Of a DNA stretch of 45,974 bases, positions 31,525 to 40,897 are shown one piece after another. The position numbers were made by a program, and so were the translations under genes. How positions within the stretch are numbered: the stretch's first letter is position 1; the number at the start of each line of letters is the position of its first letter. The notes beneath the pieces were generated by a model. That model was not told where the DNA came from. It was given only the letters and a program-made list of their open reading frames with translations, and made no database searches. This DNA comes from an uncultured Oscillospiraceae bacterium. GTDB taxonomy: Bacteria; Bacillota; Clostridia; Oscillospirales; Ruminococcaceae. The DNA lies in assembly GCA_910584715.1 (NCBI GenBank), contig CAJUAN010000020.1, forward strand, positions 1 to 45,974, given 5' to 3'.

Positions 31525-32699
31525 GCCAGACTTTCAATTCCTGCCGCCGTATCAGTATCCGCTTCGTAGTCAACGCCCTCAGCGTCAAAGCCGAAAAGCC
31601 TGTTGAAATCTGTGCGGTAACCGTCAAGATCGGCGCACTCTCCGATAGTGTCATCGGAAATATTGTTCCATATTTCGGAAATTTTATTCTGAACATCGCC
31701 GCGCATTTCCCAGTCGTCCATGCGGATAAGTCCCTCCTCGTCGGTCACAACGCTGCCGCCGTAAAGCTTTTCCGCGAACATTCTGTACATCTGCTCAATG
31801 CAGCCCTCGTGGATACCCATTTCTTTCATTATCTTGTAAAGAATGGAAATATACAGAGGAACAATAGGTATAGCCGAGCTTGACTGGGTAACCAGCGCCT
31901 TGTTCACCGAAACATAAGCAGACACTCCGCTTATGGACTTGGTTATCTCCTTTGCGGTCTCGGCAAGGTGAGCCTTTGCTCTGCCGATTGAACCGTCCTT
32001 GTAGATAGGGTGAGTCAGCTCGGGGCCGATGTAGGAGTACGCAACAGTAACCGCGCCGTCCTCGATAGCGTCGGCTGCTTTGAGTGCGCCTATCCATTCT
32101 TTCCAGTCCTCGCCGCCCATTACCTTTACAGTGGCAAAAATTTCCTGCTCCGTGGCAGGAGATATCGTTACCTCTGACACCGCGCCTGTTTTAACGTCAA
32201 TGGTTTTATTTGTAAATTCCTTGCCGGTGGTTTTCAGCACGGAGCTGTAGACCGTGCCGTCGGAGGTAGTCCTGCGGGGAGCCGCAAGGCTGTAGACCAC
32301 CATGTCCACCTTGCCCAGGTCTTTTTTGATAAGAGCGATAGTCTCCTCCTTTATTTCGCGGGAGAAAGCGTCGCCGTTTATAGTTTTTGCGTACAGACTG
32401 TCCTTATGGGCGAACTCCTCAAACGCGGCGGTGTTGTACCAGCCAGCGGAGGCGGGTTTGCTTTCGCTGCCCTGCTTGTCAAAAATAACGCCTATAGTGG
32501 AAGCTCCGCAGCCGTAAGCCGCCGAAATGCGCGAAGCAAGACCGTATCCCATGGACGCTCCGATAACCAATACTTTTTGGGGGCCGCTTATTTTTCCCTT
32601 GTTTTTGACATATTCGATCTGTTCCCCGACAATTGCTTTGCAGCCTTCCGGGTGAGCCGTAGTGCAGATAAATCCTCTGATTTTGGGTTTAACAACCAT
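31521..32699 (-). CDS. fabV: FabV-type enoyl reductase / trans-2-enoyl-CoA reductase
   Basis: NADH-dependent reductase of 392 residues, the length of FabV/TER. The nucleotide-binding loop VIGASMGYGLASRIS (about 44-58) and the catalytic Tyr-x8-Lys in YIGPELTHPIYK (about 235-244) are the family signatures. The N-terminal IRGFICTTAHPEGC is also typical. It completes fatty-acid elongation or, in fermenters, reduces crotonyl-CoA; sequence does not separate these. AGGAG is before ATG 32699. It has its own promoter upstream. No butyrate-pathway genes adjoin it. Confidence 0.93.
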   Translation of the reverse strand: MVVKPKIRGFICTTAHPEGCKAIVGEQIEYVKNKGKISGPQKVLVIGASMGYGLASRISAAYGCGASTIGVIFDKQGSESKPASAGWYNTAAFEEFAHKDSLYAKTINGDAFSREIKEETIALIKKDLGKVDMVVYSLAAPRRTTSDGTVYSSVLKTTGKEFTNKTIDVKTGAVSEVTISPATEQEIFATVKVMGGEDWKEWIGALKAADAIEDGAVTVAYSYIGPELTHPIYKDGSIGRAKAHLAETAKEITKSISGVSAYVSVNKALVTQSSSAIPIVPLYISILYKIMKEMGIHEGCIEQMYRMFAEKLYGGSVVTDEEGLIRMDDWEMRGDVQNKISEIWNNISDDTIGECADLDGYRTDFNRLFGFDAEGVDYEADTDTAAGIESLA

Positions 32700-32737
32700 T
32701 TATTGTACTCCTCTCGCTGTTAAAATCATATACAAAT

Positions 32738-32766
32738 ATTTTACCACAATTTACAGAAAAAATCAA
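32738..32766 (-). promoter_or_regulatory. Promoter of fabV
   Basis: TTGATT (32766-32761), 17 bases, TAAAAT (32743-32738). The -35 box overlaps the queH stop codon. Confidence 0.75.
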
Positions 32767-33398
32767 GTGCCGGAATGGCTGAGTTCTCTTTCGCGGCGTG
32801 AAAAAACGCAGCCGCAGTAATCCTGGCGGTACAGCCCGTATTTTTCGGAAAGCTCTATGCTGCGCTTATAGCCGTCCTTTTTTTTGAAATCGGAGGGCAG
32901 GTGGTCGACTCCGTACTTTGCTGCAAGTTCCTCGCCTATTTCGTTGAGCTTAGCGGCATTTTTATAGGGACTCACAGACAGCGTCGTTGTAAAATAGTCG
33001 TACCCGCCCTCAGCGGCAAGACGCGCGGTTTCTTCAAGTCTAAGACGGTAGCAGGAAAAGCAGCGTTCTCCGCCCTCGCGTACGTCCTCCAGACCCTTTA
33101 CCGCCGCATAGAAACGCTCCTGCTGCCAGCCGTGCTCCTCAAAGGATACAGGATTTTTGCACGGCAGCTCGGCTATAAGTCTTTTTTGTTCGGCAATACG
33201 GTGCAGGAACTCCTCCTCGGGATAAATATTCGGATTAAAGTACAGAACCGTTATCAAAAAGTATTCCGAAAGGTATTCCAGCACAGCGCTGGAACAGGGC
33301 GCGCAGCAGCCGTGCAGCAGCAGTCGGAGAGGTTTGTCTGCGTCAAGGTTCCTCAGTATCTTTTCCTGTTTTATCCTGTAATTTATTTTCTGTTCCAT
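32763..33398 (-). CDS. queH: Epoxyqueuosine reductase QueH
   Basis: Metal-dependent enzyme finishing queuosine in tRNA by removing the epoxide oxygen. The cysteine signatures are all present: LLHGCCAPCSS (about 26-36), ERCFSCYRLRLEE (about 110-122) and YRQDYCGCVFS near the C-terminus. Length (about 211) is normal. Translation starts at ATG 33398 or ATG 33407; AAGGA lies 11 and 2 bases from them, so I prefer 33398. It overlaps the 3' end of the Cys-rich protein gene by about 55 bases, which implies coupled translation. Confidence 0.88.
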   Translation of the reverse strand: MEQKINYRIKQEKILRNLDADKPLRLLLHGCCAPCSSAVLEYLSEYFLITVLYFNPNIYPEEEFLHRIAEQKRLIAELPCKNPVSFEEHGWQQERFYAAVKGLEDVREGGERCFSCYRLRLEETARLAAEGGYDYFTTTLSVSPYKNAAKLNEIGEELAAKYGVDHLPSDFKKKDGYKRSIELSEKYGLYRQDYCGCVFSRRERELSHSGT

Positions 33399-33585
33399 TT
33401 TTTTCATTTTCCTTTTTGTTCTGGCATTTATCTGCAAAAGCGCACCCGGAACACCCCGAACGGCAGCCTCCGCAGCCTTTTTTACCGCGCCTTTTAAGAT
33501 ACAGGACAGCCGAAACTACAGCGGCGGCTATTACCGCAAGAGCAATATAGTCCTGTAAACCAAGCGAAGCGATGATACCGCTCAT
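33343..33585 (-). CDS. FeoB-associated Cys-rich membrane protein
   Basis: 80 residues. A single N-terminal membrane helix (IALAVIAAAVVSAVLYL) leads into a basic stretch and a Cys cluster, GCGGCRSGCSGCAFADKC, then a Lys/Glu/Asn tail. This is the pattern of the FeoB-associated Cys-rich family (PF12669), normally encoded next to feoAB and thought to help Fe2+ uptake. Here the feoB fragment is 19 kb away and truncated. GGAGG is five bases before ATG 33585. The C-terminal tail overlaps queH and may be poorly constrained. Confidence 0.75.
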   Translation of the reverse strand: MSGIIASLGLQDYIALAVIAAAVVSAVLYLKRRGKKGCGGCRSGCSGCAFADKCQNKKENEKNGTENKLQDKTGKDTEEP

Positions 33586-33643
33586 AAACACCTCCGAAAA
33601 TTAAATCAATAGCTATGCCTATGCGGTTCGGCGCAAAAATATT

Positions 33644-34150
33644 CTATCTGTAATCGTGAACATTTTCATCATAATTGTATCTATTTGTAAGAGATGATAT
33701 ATCCATATAGTATTTTTTTCGGTCGTTCGGGTCGGTATAAACTGTAACGGACATTCCCATAAGAGCAGAAATGTCTTCTATTGTATCGTCTGAACTGTAC
33801 AGGTACCGTTCTCCGCTGTAAGGGTCGATTACCTCGCACTCGGCTCTATAGGGGTGTATGCCGTTAATGGTAACTCTCATATTCATCCTAATAGCGGTGA
33901 TGACGCCGGTCAGTTGTTCTCCGTTTTCAATCAGCTTTTTTCTTCGGACTGCTTTAAATATCACCCAAAGCAAAAAGACTGCTCCCAGTATCGTAAATAA
34001 CGCGCCGCAGCCAAGAAATAAAAATCTTGAAACGATATCCGCGGAAACATCAAAAAACATGACTATTCCGACAATCATAACGACTGCGCCAATACCAAAG
34101 AAAATCGAACCCATAATAACAAAAACAGTTCCAACGCTGATCTTCAACAT
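33644..34150 (-). CDS. DUF3592-like membrane protein
   Basis: 168 residues. Two hydrophobic helices (about 5-33 and 42-67) are followed by a basic turn (KAVRRKKL) and a soluble beta-rich domain (about 75-150, GVITAIRMNM, HPYRAECEVIDP, VTVYTDPNDRKKYYMD). The pattern is that of DUF3592 proteins, of unknown role. AGGAGG precedes ATG 34150. It is separated from its neighbours by about 50 bases on each side; no functional link is visible. Confidence 0.7.
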   Translation of the reverse strand: MLKISVGTVFVIMGSIFFGIGAVVMIVGIVMFFDVSADIVSRFLFLGCGALFTILGAVFLLWVIFKAVRRKKLIENGEQLTGVITAIRMNMRVTINGIHPYRAECEVIDPYSGERYLYSSDDTIEDISALMGMSVTVYTDPNDRKKYYMDISSLTNRYNYDENVHDYR

Positions 34151-34199
34151 GACCGCCTCCTAATTCAATATTATACATTACTGTCTGACAATTTGCAAG

Positions 34200-35990
34200 T
34201 TAAATTGCACGGGTACATTTTTTCAGGTACTCCAATTCATCCCCCTCGAAATGTGGAGAAAGCTTTTCATAAACCGTTTTATGGTATGTGTTAATCCGCT
34301 CTCTGTCCTTGCTTTCAAGCAGCGCTGCGTCAACGCAGTCAAGGTCTATGGGAGCGTATGTTATAGTCTCAAATTTCATGACCTGTCCATACTCGCACTT
34401 CTCCGCTTTTTTGCAGAGCAGTTCGTTTTCTATCCGTATTCCGTGGCTTCCCTCAGCGTAGACGCCGGGTTCGTCGGTAGTTATCATGCCCTCCTCAAGA
34501 ACCGCGCTCATGGGTCTGTTCTCGGAAAGCTTGTGTCTGAAGCTGTTTGGACCCTCGTGCACGCTTAAAAGATACCCTACTCCGTGACCTGTTCCGCAGC
34601 GGTAATCCAGACCGTTTTCCCACATAATTCCCCGTGCAAGGATATCCAGATTCTCACCGCGGCAGCCGTACATAAACCGTGCCGCCGCAAGATTGAGCAT
34701 TGCTCTCAAAGTCAGAGTAAAGTGGTACCGAACTTCATCGGATACCTCTCCCAGCGCAAAGGTGCGCGTGATGTCGGTAGTACCCTCAAAATAGTGTCCG
34801 CCGCTGTCCACAAGAAGTATGCCTTTAGGTTCGAGAACGGCACAGTTTTCACTGTCCGCGCTGTAGTGCATCATAGCAGCGTTGGCATTATAAGCGCTTA
34901 TGGTGTCGAAGCTGGGGGCGATAAAATGCTCTCCGCCTACTTTACAGCGCAGACTGTCAATATAGTTTGCCGCGTCTGATTCGGTGATCCTGGTTTTTCC
35001 TATGTTTGTTTTAAGCCAATACATAAATTTGGTAACTGCAATGCCGTCCAGCAAATGGGCGTACCGGATATTTTCAATTTCCACCGGATTTTTTACGGCT
35101 TTAAGCAGTACCGCAGGGCTCGGTTCGGAAATTGTTCCGCAGTTTTTTACCGAACCTGTGAGACGGAAATTCGCTCTTTTTTCATCAATCCATACGCGTC
35201 CGTCCGGTAATTTTTCTGCATAATCATATATCTCATCATATGGACGGAGCGTTACGCCGTTTTTGTCAAGGTACTCCAAAACCTTTTTACCGCAGGCGTT
35301 TTTGTCGGCAAAAAGCAGCACGGAGCTTTCGGTAATTACCGCATAGGACAGAACCATCGGACAGCACTTAATGTCGTCCGCACGGATATTGAAAAGCCAC
35401 GATATTTCGTCTAAAGCAGTGATAATATGAACGTCCGCTTTTTTTTCGGACATTTTTTCACGTACTTCGGAAATCTTATCCGCTGCGCTTTTTCCGCTGT
35501 ATTTTTCGTCCAGCAGATAAATTTCCGTATGTTCAAGCTGAGGACGGTCAGTCCATATCCTGTCGGCCAAATCAATATCTACAATGGCGCCGTTTTTTTC
35601 TTCGGCGTTTTTTTTGTAGTATCTTCCGGTCTCGGCGGTTACGACCTGACCGTCAAAGCCGATATTCCCGTCTTTGGGCAGAATATCGGAAACATATTTA
35701 CGAACCGTGGGAACGCCCGCTTCTCCCGATTTCATAAGGACGATACCGCTGCCGCGAAGCTGATTTTCAGCCTGGATAAAATAACGTCCGTCGGTAAACA
35801 GCGCGGCTTCATTTTCCGAGACAACGAGAGTTCCCGCAGAGCCGGTGAAGCCGCTGAAATATTTTCTGGTCATAAAATAGGGACTGACATATTCGCTGTC
35901 GTGAAAATCCGATGTGGGAATAATATAAACGCTTATTTTTTCTTTTTTCATTTCTTCTCTGAGAGCGGCAATTTTTTCTTTAGTATTCAT
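34200..35990 (-). CDS. Xaa-Pro aminopeptidase (M24B)
   Basis: Aminopeptidase P family enzyme, 596 residues, of the long type with two creatinase-like N-terminal domains and a pita-bread catalytic domain. Metal ligands are visible: LLVDSGGHYFEGTTDITRTF (Asp, Asp), GTGHGVGYLLSVHEGP (His), TTDEPGVYAEG (Glu) and GIRIENELL (Glu). It removes an N-terminal residue preceding proline in the cytoplasm. ACGGAG before ATG 35990. The GNAT gene lies 21 bases upstream on the same strand, so they may share a transcript. Confidence 0.93.
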   Translation of the reverse strand: MNTKEKIAALREEMKKEKISVYIIPTSDFHDSEYVSPYFMTRKYFSGFTGSAGTLVVSENEAALFTDGRYFIQAENQLRGSGIVLMKSGEAGVPTVRKYVSDILPKDGNIGFDGQVVTAETGRYYKKNAEEKNGAIVDIDLADRIWTDRPQLEHTEIYLLDEKYSGKSAADKISEVREKMSEKKADVHIITALDEISWLFNIRADDIKCCPMVLSYAVITESSVLLFADKNACGKKVLEYLDKNGVTLRPYDEIYDYAEKLPDGRVWIDEKRANFRLTGSVKNCGTISEPSPAVLLKAVKNPVEIENIRYAHLLDGIAVTKFMYWLKTNIGKTRITESDAANYIDSLRCKVGGEHFIAPSFDTISAYNANAAMMHYSADSENCAVLEPKGILLVDSGGHYFEGTTDITRTFALGEVSDEVRYHFTLTLRAMLNLAAARFMYGCRGENLDILARGIMWENGLDYRCGTGHGVGYLLSVHEGPNSFRHKLSENRPMSAVLEEGMITTDEPGVYAEGSHGIRIENELLCKKAEKCEYGQVMKFETITYAPIDLDCVDAALLESKDRERINTYHKTVYEKLSPHFEGDELEYLKKCTRAI

Positions 35991-36011
35991 AATAATTCTC
36001 CGTTTTCAAAA

Positions 36012-36446
36012 TTATAGCCATTGGATAAAGGCGGTTTTGTCGCTTCGGTTGTAGCCTGCTCGTTCGTAAAATTTCAGGGTGCTTTCCTGCTTAGAGCCTG
36101 TCATCAGCATAATTTTGTAGCAGTTTTCTTTTCGGGAAATTTCCCTCGCAAAGTCAAGGCAGGCAGTTGCCAGACCGCGGCAGCGAAAGGCTTCGTCCGT
36201 AACGACGTTTTCTATCAGCGCATAGGGACGCTGCCCGTGCGTGAGATTTGGAACAATCACGCAAACGCAGGAGGAGACTATTTTTCCGTCCTCTTCAGCA
36301 ACAATGATGTGATGGTTTTCATCATTAAGTATTTTACTGCACAGCGCGGAAAGTTCCGCTGTTTCTTCCGGAAGCGGATTTCCGTGGAGCTGGGTATATA
36401 GCTCAAAAAGTCCTTTGAGATCTGATTCTTTAATTTCCCGTATCAT
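36012..36446 (-). CDS. GNAT-family N-acetyltransferase
   Basis: 144-residue single GNAT domain. The acetyl-CoA loop is visible as VVTDEAFRCRGLATACLDFA, with the usual preceding strand VCVIVPNLTHG and the C-terminal MLMTGSKQESTLKFYERAGY. It acetylates an amine on an unknown substrate. ACGGAGG before ATG 36446. It is upstream of the aminopeptidase. Confidence 0.85.
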   Translation of the reverse strand: MIREIKESDLKGLFELYTQLHGNPLPEETAELSALCSKILNDENHHIIVAEEDGKIVSSCVCVIVPNLTHGQRPYALIENVVTDEAFRCRGLATACLDFAREISRKENCYKIMLMTGSKQESTLKFYERAGYNRSDKTAFIQWL

Positions 36447-36527
36447 GACGCAGCCTCCGTTATTTTTTAATATTACAATTAAAATAATGATGTTTTAATT
36501 ATACCATATTTTCCCGAAAATGTCAAA

Positions 36528-36558
36528 CAGGTATGCCAAAGCAATGTTGGCATACCTG
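36528..36558 (-). terminator. Terminator after eno
   Basis: CAGGTATGCCAA and TTGGCATACCTG form a perfect 12-bp stem with a 7-base loop; the minus-strand tail is TTTGACATTTT. Between it and the eno stop lies an AT-rich inverted repeat (ATAACATAT/ATATGTTAT). Confidence 0.75.
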
Positions 36559-36603
36559 TTATATAACATATATTATATATAGCTCTGTTATATATTACAT
36601 ATG

Positions 36604-37860
36604 TTATTTATAAAGCTGTTCTTCAATTCTGATAAGTCTGTTGTATTTTGCGGTGCGCTCGCTTCGGCAGGGAGCTCCGGTTTTTATCTGACCGGCGTTT
36701 ACGGCGACGGCAAGGTCGGCGATAAAGGTATCCTCGGTCTCGCCGCTGCGGTGGGAGATTATCGTTCCGTATCCATTCTCCTTTGCAAGCGCGATAGCCG
36801 AAAGGGTCTCGGAGACCGTTCCTATCTGATTAAGCTTGATAAGGATAGAATTTGCGCAGCCGTTCTCGATACCCTTTTTAAGACGTGCGGGATTGGTCAC
36901 AAAAAGATCGTCGCCCACGAGCTTTACCTTGCTTCCAAGCTGCTCGGTAAGTTTTTTCCAACCGTCCCAGTCCTCTTCGTCAAGGGGATCTTCAATGGAA
37001 ATTATCGGGTATTTTCCGCATAGCCTTTTCCATTCCTCAATAAGCTCCTCCGCGGTTCGGGACAATTTTTTCTTTGGCAGGAAATATCCCTTGCCGTCAG
37101 CTTTCCATTCGCTTGAAGCAGCGTCCAAAGCTATGGCGAAATCCGTTCCCGCTTTGTAGCCCGCCGCTTCCACCGCTTCAAGGATAAGCTCTATGGCTTC
37201 TTCCTCTCCGGAAAGATTCGGAGCAAATCCGCCCTCGTCGCCTACGCCTGTGCTAAGGCTTTTTGCCTTGAGAATTTTTGCAAGCCTGTGGTAGACCTCC
37301 GCGCATTGTCGCAGTCCCTCGCGGAAGCTTTCCGCGCCCTTGGGGATTATCATGAATTCCTGTACGTCAAGGTTGTTTGCCGCGTGCGCTCCGCCGTTGA
37401 GAATGTTCATCATCGGCATGGGAAGCTTTCTGCCGTTTACTCCTCCGAGAAAACGGTAAACAGGCATACGGTAATGATTTGCCGCCGCCTTTGCTGCCGC
37501 AAGCGATACCGCAAGCATGGCGTTTGCGCCCAGCTTTGACTTGTCAGGCGTGCCGTCCGCATTCAGTATTGCATTGTCCACGGTGTGAGTGTCTGCTGCG
37601 TTTATACCTTTTAATGCTGTATTAAGCGTTGTATTAACGTTGGATACCGCTTTCTGAACGCCTTTTCCGCAGTAACGGTTCTCGTCGCCGTCGCGCAGTT
37701 CCAGAGCCTCGTAAATACCGGTGCTTGCTCCGCTGGGAGCCGCACCTCTGCCCGCTGTTCCGTCCGAGAGCCACACCTCCGCTTCGACTGTGGGATTTCC
37801 ACGGGAATCAATAATTTCCCGACCGATGACCTTTTCTATGACCGCTTTTTGTTCAAACAT
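36604..37860 (-). CDS. eno: Enolase
   Basis: Glycolytic enzyme that converts 2-phosphoglycerate to phosphoenolpyruvate, the PEP donor of the PTS. 418 residues. Signatures are REIIDSRGNPTVEAEV (N-terminus), GAPSGASTG-like loop APSGASTGIYEALELRD, GVGDEGGFAPNL, IEDPLDEEDWDGW, VGDDLFVTNPARL, LIKLNQIGT and SHRSGETEDTFIADLAV. AAAGGAACGG precedes ATG 37860. It is monocistronic, with no promoter clearly matched in its short upstream. Confidence 0.97.
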   Translation of the reverse strand: MFEQKAVIEKVIGREIIDSRGNPTVEAEVWLSDGTAGRGAAPSGASTGIYEALELRDGDENRYCGKGVQKAVSNVNTTLNTALKGINAADTHTVDNAILNADGTPDKSKLGANAMLAVSLAAAKAAANHYRMPVYRFLGGVNGRKLPMPMMNILNGGAHAANNLDVQEFMIIPKGAESFREGLRQCAEVYHRLAKILKAKSLSTGVGDEGGFAPNLSGEEEAIELILEAVEAAGYKAGTDFAIALDAASSEWKADGKGYFLPKKKLSRTAEELIEEWKRLCGKYPIISIEDPLDEEDWDGWKKLTEQLGSKVKLVGDDLFVTNPARLKKGIENGCANSILIKLNQIGTVSETLSAIALAKENGYGTIISHRSGETEDTFIADLAVAVNAGQIKTGAPCRSERTAKYNRLIRIEEQLYK

Positions 37861-37969
37861 GATTTACCGTTCCTTTCAACTGCATTTTAGCTTTAGTATT
37901 GACTTTTTGTACAATTTTATGCTTTTGTGACAACTATTTCGCGCAGTGTGTACTTCATGCAAAATATAC

Positions 37970-37998
37970 TTGCATAAATCGGGATAATATGCTATAAT
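37970..37998 (+). promoter_or_regulatory. Promoter of the GH25-epimerase-hydrolase operon
   Basis: TTGCAT, 17 bases, TATAAT, about 60 bases before the first ATG. Confidence 0.75.
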
Positions 37999-38056
37999 TC
38001 AATAAGAAACTTCATGCTTTGCGGCGGATCATAATTGCTGAGACAGGAGGTTTAAA

Positions 38057-39100
38057 ATGAACGAACTAAAAAACAATTCTCCGCAGGATACAGAACAGGA
38101 GCAGACGGGACCCCGCTATTCTTCACCTGCGAAACCGCGGCGCAAAATGCTCCGTATGCCTTTCGGGACGGCAGCGGCGGTTTTCTTTTCAATGCTGGGC
38201 GTGATAATAATTCTTGCGGTATCGGTCGCAGTATTGGCTTCAAAGCTCGGAAAAGCCGACGAAGAGCTTGTCATTGAGCCGTATGTTCCCGTTGTAAACG
38301 AGCGCGTTTACGACTTCTATTCGGAGGACGACATAATTCTTATGGACGACTACGATTACGGCAGGATATGGTTACAAGCTTTCACCAATGTCCCCAGGCA
38401 CGGATACGATTACAGCGGTCTGAAGCTTGAGGATAACGGCAGGTATACATACAGTGAAAACGGAGAGCAGATATCAAGGACAGGCATTGACGTATCCTAT
38501 CACCAGGGAGACGTGGACTGGACTAAAGTCGCCGACGACGGCATAGACTTTGTTATCATGAGGGTAGGATACCGCGGCTATGAAAGCGGTGTACTCAATG
38601 TGGACGGACGGTTCCACGAGTACGTAAAAGGCGCGCTGGACGCGGGTCTTGACGTGGGCGTATATTTCTTTTCGCAGGCGGTGGATTCCGAGGAAGCTAT
38701 TGAGGAAGCCAACTTCGTAATGGAACAGATACGCGGCTACGACATAACCTTTCCCGTTATATTTGACTGGGAATTTATGGACGATGAAAACGCCCGAACT
38801 CATGGAATCGAGCCTTATACCGTTACCGAATGCGCCGCGGCTTTCTGTGATACAGTTGCTGACGGAGGATACCGCCCAATGGTTTACAGCAGCCGGAGGT
38901 TTGCTTTGCTGAAGCTTAACATGAGCAAGCTTGCGGACTTTGATTTCTGGTTCGCGGAATACAAGGACGGTCACAACGAGCCGTCTTATCCTTACAGTTT
39001 CCAGATATGGCAGTACGCCAGCGACGGCAGAGTGGACGGCATTGAGGGCGAAGTCGATATGAATATATGCTTTGCGGATTACGGCAGGGAAGAACGATAA
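38057..39100 (+). CDS. Membrane-anchored GH25 lysozyme
   Basis: 347 residues: a cytoplasmic basic head, one membrane helix (about 35-62, FFSMLGVIIILAVSVAVLAS), a spacer, and a glycosyl hydrolase 25 muramidase domain (about 135-340). The catalytic acid pair lies in FDWEFMDD, and GIDVSYHQGDVDW and FAEYKDG, FQIWQYAS complete the family pattern. It cleaves the glycan of peptidoglycan at the outer membrane face, for remodelling or division. AGGAGG before ATG. Aldose epimerase follows after 23 bases. Confidence 0.88.
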   Translation: MNELKNNSPQDTEQEQTGPRYSSPAKPRRKMLRMPFGTAAAVFFSMLGVIIILAVSVAVLASKLGKADEELVIEPYVPVVNERVYDFYSEDDIILMDDYDYGRIWLQAFTNVPRHGYDYSGLKLEDNGRYTYSENGEQISRTGIDVSYHQGDVDWTKVADDGIDFVIMRVGYRGYESGVLNVDGRFHEYVKGALDAGLDVGVYFFSQAVDSEEAIEEANFVMEQIRGYDITFPVIFDWEFMDDENARTHGIEPYTVTECAAAFCDTVADGGYRPMVYSSRRFALLKLNMSKLADFDFWFAEYKDGHNEPSYPYSFQIWQYASDGRVDGIEGEVDMNICFADYGREER

Positions 39101-39123
39101 TACTATAGAAAGGACAGAGCATT

Positions 39124-39993
39124 ATGCAGGTCACTATTACATCGGATAAGGCGGAGGCTGTTATAGACAGCTTCGGCGCAGAGCTTCATTCACTTAAAGA
39201 CAATTCCGGAACGGAGTACCTTTGGCAGGCTGACCCGGCTGTCTGGAAACGCCATGCTCCTGTGCTGTTTCCCTTTATCTGCAACACCGATTCAAAAAAA
39301 TACACCTATGAGGGACAGGTCTACAGCCTTGCAAATCACGGCTTTGCCCGCGACAGCGAGTTTGAACTTCTTGCTTCCGATGGCAGCGGCGCGGAATTTT
39401 TGCTCCGGTCGGATACGGAGACTTTGAAGCTGTACCCCTTTGAGTTTGAACTTAGGGTAGGCTATAAGCTGTCGGGAAACAAGCTTGATGTGTCCTACAA
39501 CGTTAAAAATACCGATACCAAGGATATGTACTTCTTTATCGGAGGACACCCTGCGTTCAACGTGCCTATGGGCGGCGAAAGCTACGGCGATTATTTTGTC
39601 GAGTACGAAAAGCCCGAAACCATAGTGCGCGAGTTTAAAGGCAAGACCGAAGTAATTGCGGACAGTACTGCAAAAGTGCCGCTGAGCCACGAAATTTTTG
39701 CGGACGACGTTTTCATGAAGGACGCTCCCGATTCCTCTTGGATAGCATTGGTCAGCGAAAAATCTGGAAGAAAAATCAAACTGAATTACGACTCGAAAGG
39801 CTGTATAGCTGTATGGTCCTCCTATTTTGAGGACAAGACGCTTACCGAACAGGCAAAATTTGTTTGTCTCGAACCATGGAGCAGCGTTCCGGTCTACTGT
39901 GACAAAGATGAGGACATAACTAAAATGTCCCACGCAATAAGGCTTTCTCCTGAAAATGAGTATGTTTTCGCGTACTCTATTGAGATAGGCTGA
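39124..39993 (+). CDS. Aldose 1-epimerase family protein
   Basis: 289 residues, galactose-mutarotase-like beta fold of the LacX/YihR group. Motifs are GAELHSLKDNSGTEYLW, LFPFICNTDSKKYTYEG, SLANHGFARDSEF (catalytic His region), FFIGGHPAFNVPM (second His) and CLEPW (near the Glu). It interconverts sugar anomers, feeding the glycolytic pathway. AAAGGA precedes the ATG; the next gene follows by 17 bases, so this is an operon. Confidence 0.88.
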   Translation: MQVTITSDKAEAVIDSFGAELHSLKDNSGTEYLWQADPAVWKRHAPVLFPFICNTDSKKYTYEGQVYSLANHGFARDSEFELLASDGSGAEFLLRSDTETLKLYPFEFELRVGYKLSGNKLDVSYNVKNTDTKDMYFFIGGHPAFNVPMGGESYGDYFVEYEKPETIVREFKGKTEVIADSTAKVPLSHEIFADDVFMKDAPDSSWIALVSEKSGRKIKLNYDSKGCIAVWSSYFEDKTLTEQAKFVCLEPWSSVPVYCDKDEDITKMSHAIRLSPENEYVFAYSIEIG

Positions 39994-40010
39994 TAACGGA
40001 GGGACTGCCG

Positions 40011-40886
40011 ATGTACGAGCTTGAACAGGTTGGCGCAAATACTTACTATATAAACTGTCCCGCCAAAATAGGAGTATATCTTGACGGCGCGGACGCATAC
40101 CTTATTGACAGCGGAAACGACAAGGACGCCGGACGCAAGATACGCCAGATACTTGACAAAAACGGCTGGAATCTGAAAGCTATTTTCAATACCCACTCTA
40201 ACGCCGACCATATCGGCGGCAACAAATACCTGCAAGGACAGACGGACTGCAAGATCTACGCCCGAGGTATAGAGCGGGATTTCACGGAGCATCCTATACT
40301 GGAGCCGTCCTTTCTTTACGGCGGGTATCCCTGCAAGGACCTGCGGCATAAGTTCCTGCTTGCCCAGGAAAGCAAGGCGGAGTACCTTGACGAAAGCGTA
40401 CTCCCGGGCGGCATGGAAATGATACCGCTCCCGGGACACTTTTTTGATATGGTCGGTTTCCGCACGCCCGACAACGTTGTTTTTCTTGCGGATTGCCTGT
40501 CCTCTGCGGAAACTCTTGAAAAGTATAAGATAGGATTTATTTACGACGTGGGAGCATATCTGAAAACACTTGAAGCCGTCGAAAAAATGCAGGCGGAAAT
40601 ATTTGTACCTGCCCATGCGGAGGCAGCGGAAACCATTGCTCCCCTTGCGCGGCTGAACATTGAAAAGGTTTTGGGAATTGCCGAAAAAATAACCGGGCTT
40701 TGCCGTGAGCCTCTTACCTTTGAGGAAATTCTGAAAAAGCTTTTCGATGATTATAGCCTAAAAATGAATTTCGAGCAGTACGTCCTTGTTGGGAGCACTG
40801 TGCGGTCTTATCTGGCATGGCTCAAGGATGAGGGAAAGCTGTCAGCCGAATTTGAGGAAAACAGACTTTTGTGGAGAACTGTATAA
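40011..40886 (+). CDS. MBL-fold metallo-hydrolase
   Basis: 291 residues with a metallo-beta-lactamase fold. The first metal motif is NTHSNADHIGGN (His62, Asn64, Asp66, His67): the second His of HxHxDH is Asn. Later parts include PLPGHFFDMVGF (His), LADCLSSAET and PAHAEAAET. The C-terminal helical region (about 215-291) may be substrate-binding. AACGGAGG precedes ATG. It is the last gene of the lysozyme operon. Substrate unknown; the Asn for His change would alter one metal site. Confidence 0.8.
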   Translation: MYELEQVGANTYYINCPAKIGVYLDGADAYLIDSGNDKDAGRKIRQILDKNGWNLKAIFNTHSNADHIGGNKYLQGQTDCKIYARGIERDFTEHPILEPSFLYGGYPCKDLRHKFLLAQESKAEYLDESVLPGGMEMIPLPGHFFDMVGFRTPDNVVFLADCLSSAETLEKYKIGFIYDVGAYLKTLEAVEKMQAEIFVPAHAEAAETIAPLARLNIEKVLGIAEKITGLCREPLTFEEILKKLFDDYSLKMNFEQYVLVGSTVRSYLAWLKDEGKLSAEFEENRLLWRTV

Positions 40887-40897
40887 TATAACTGAAA

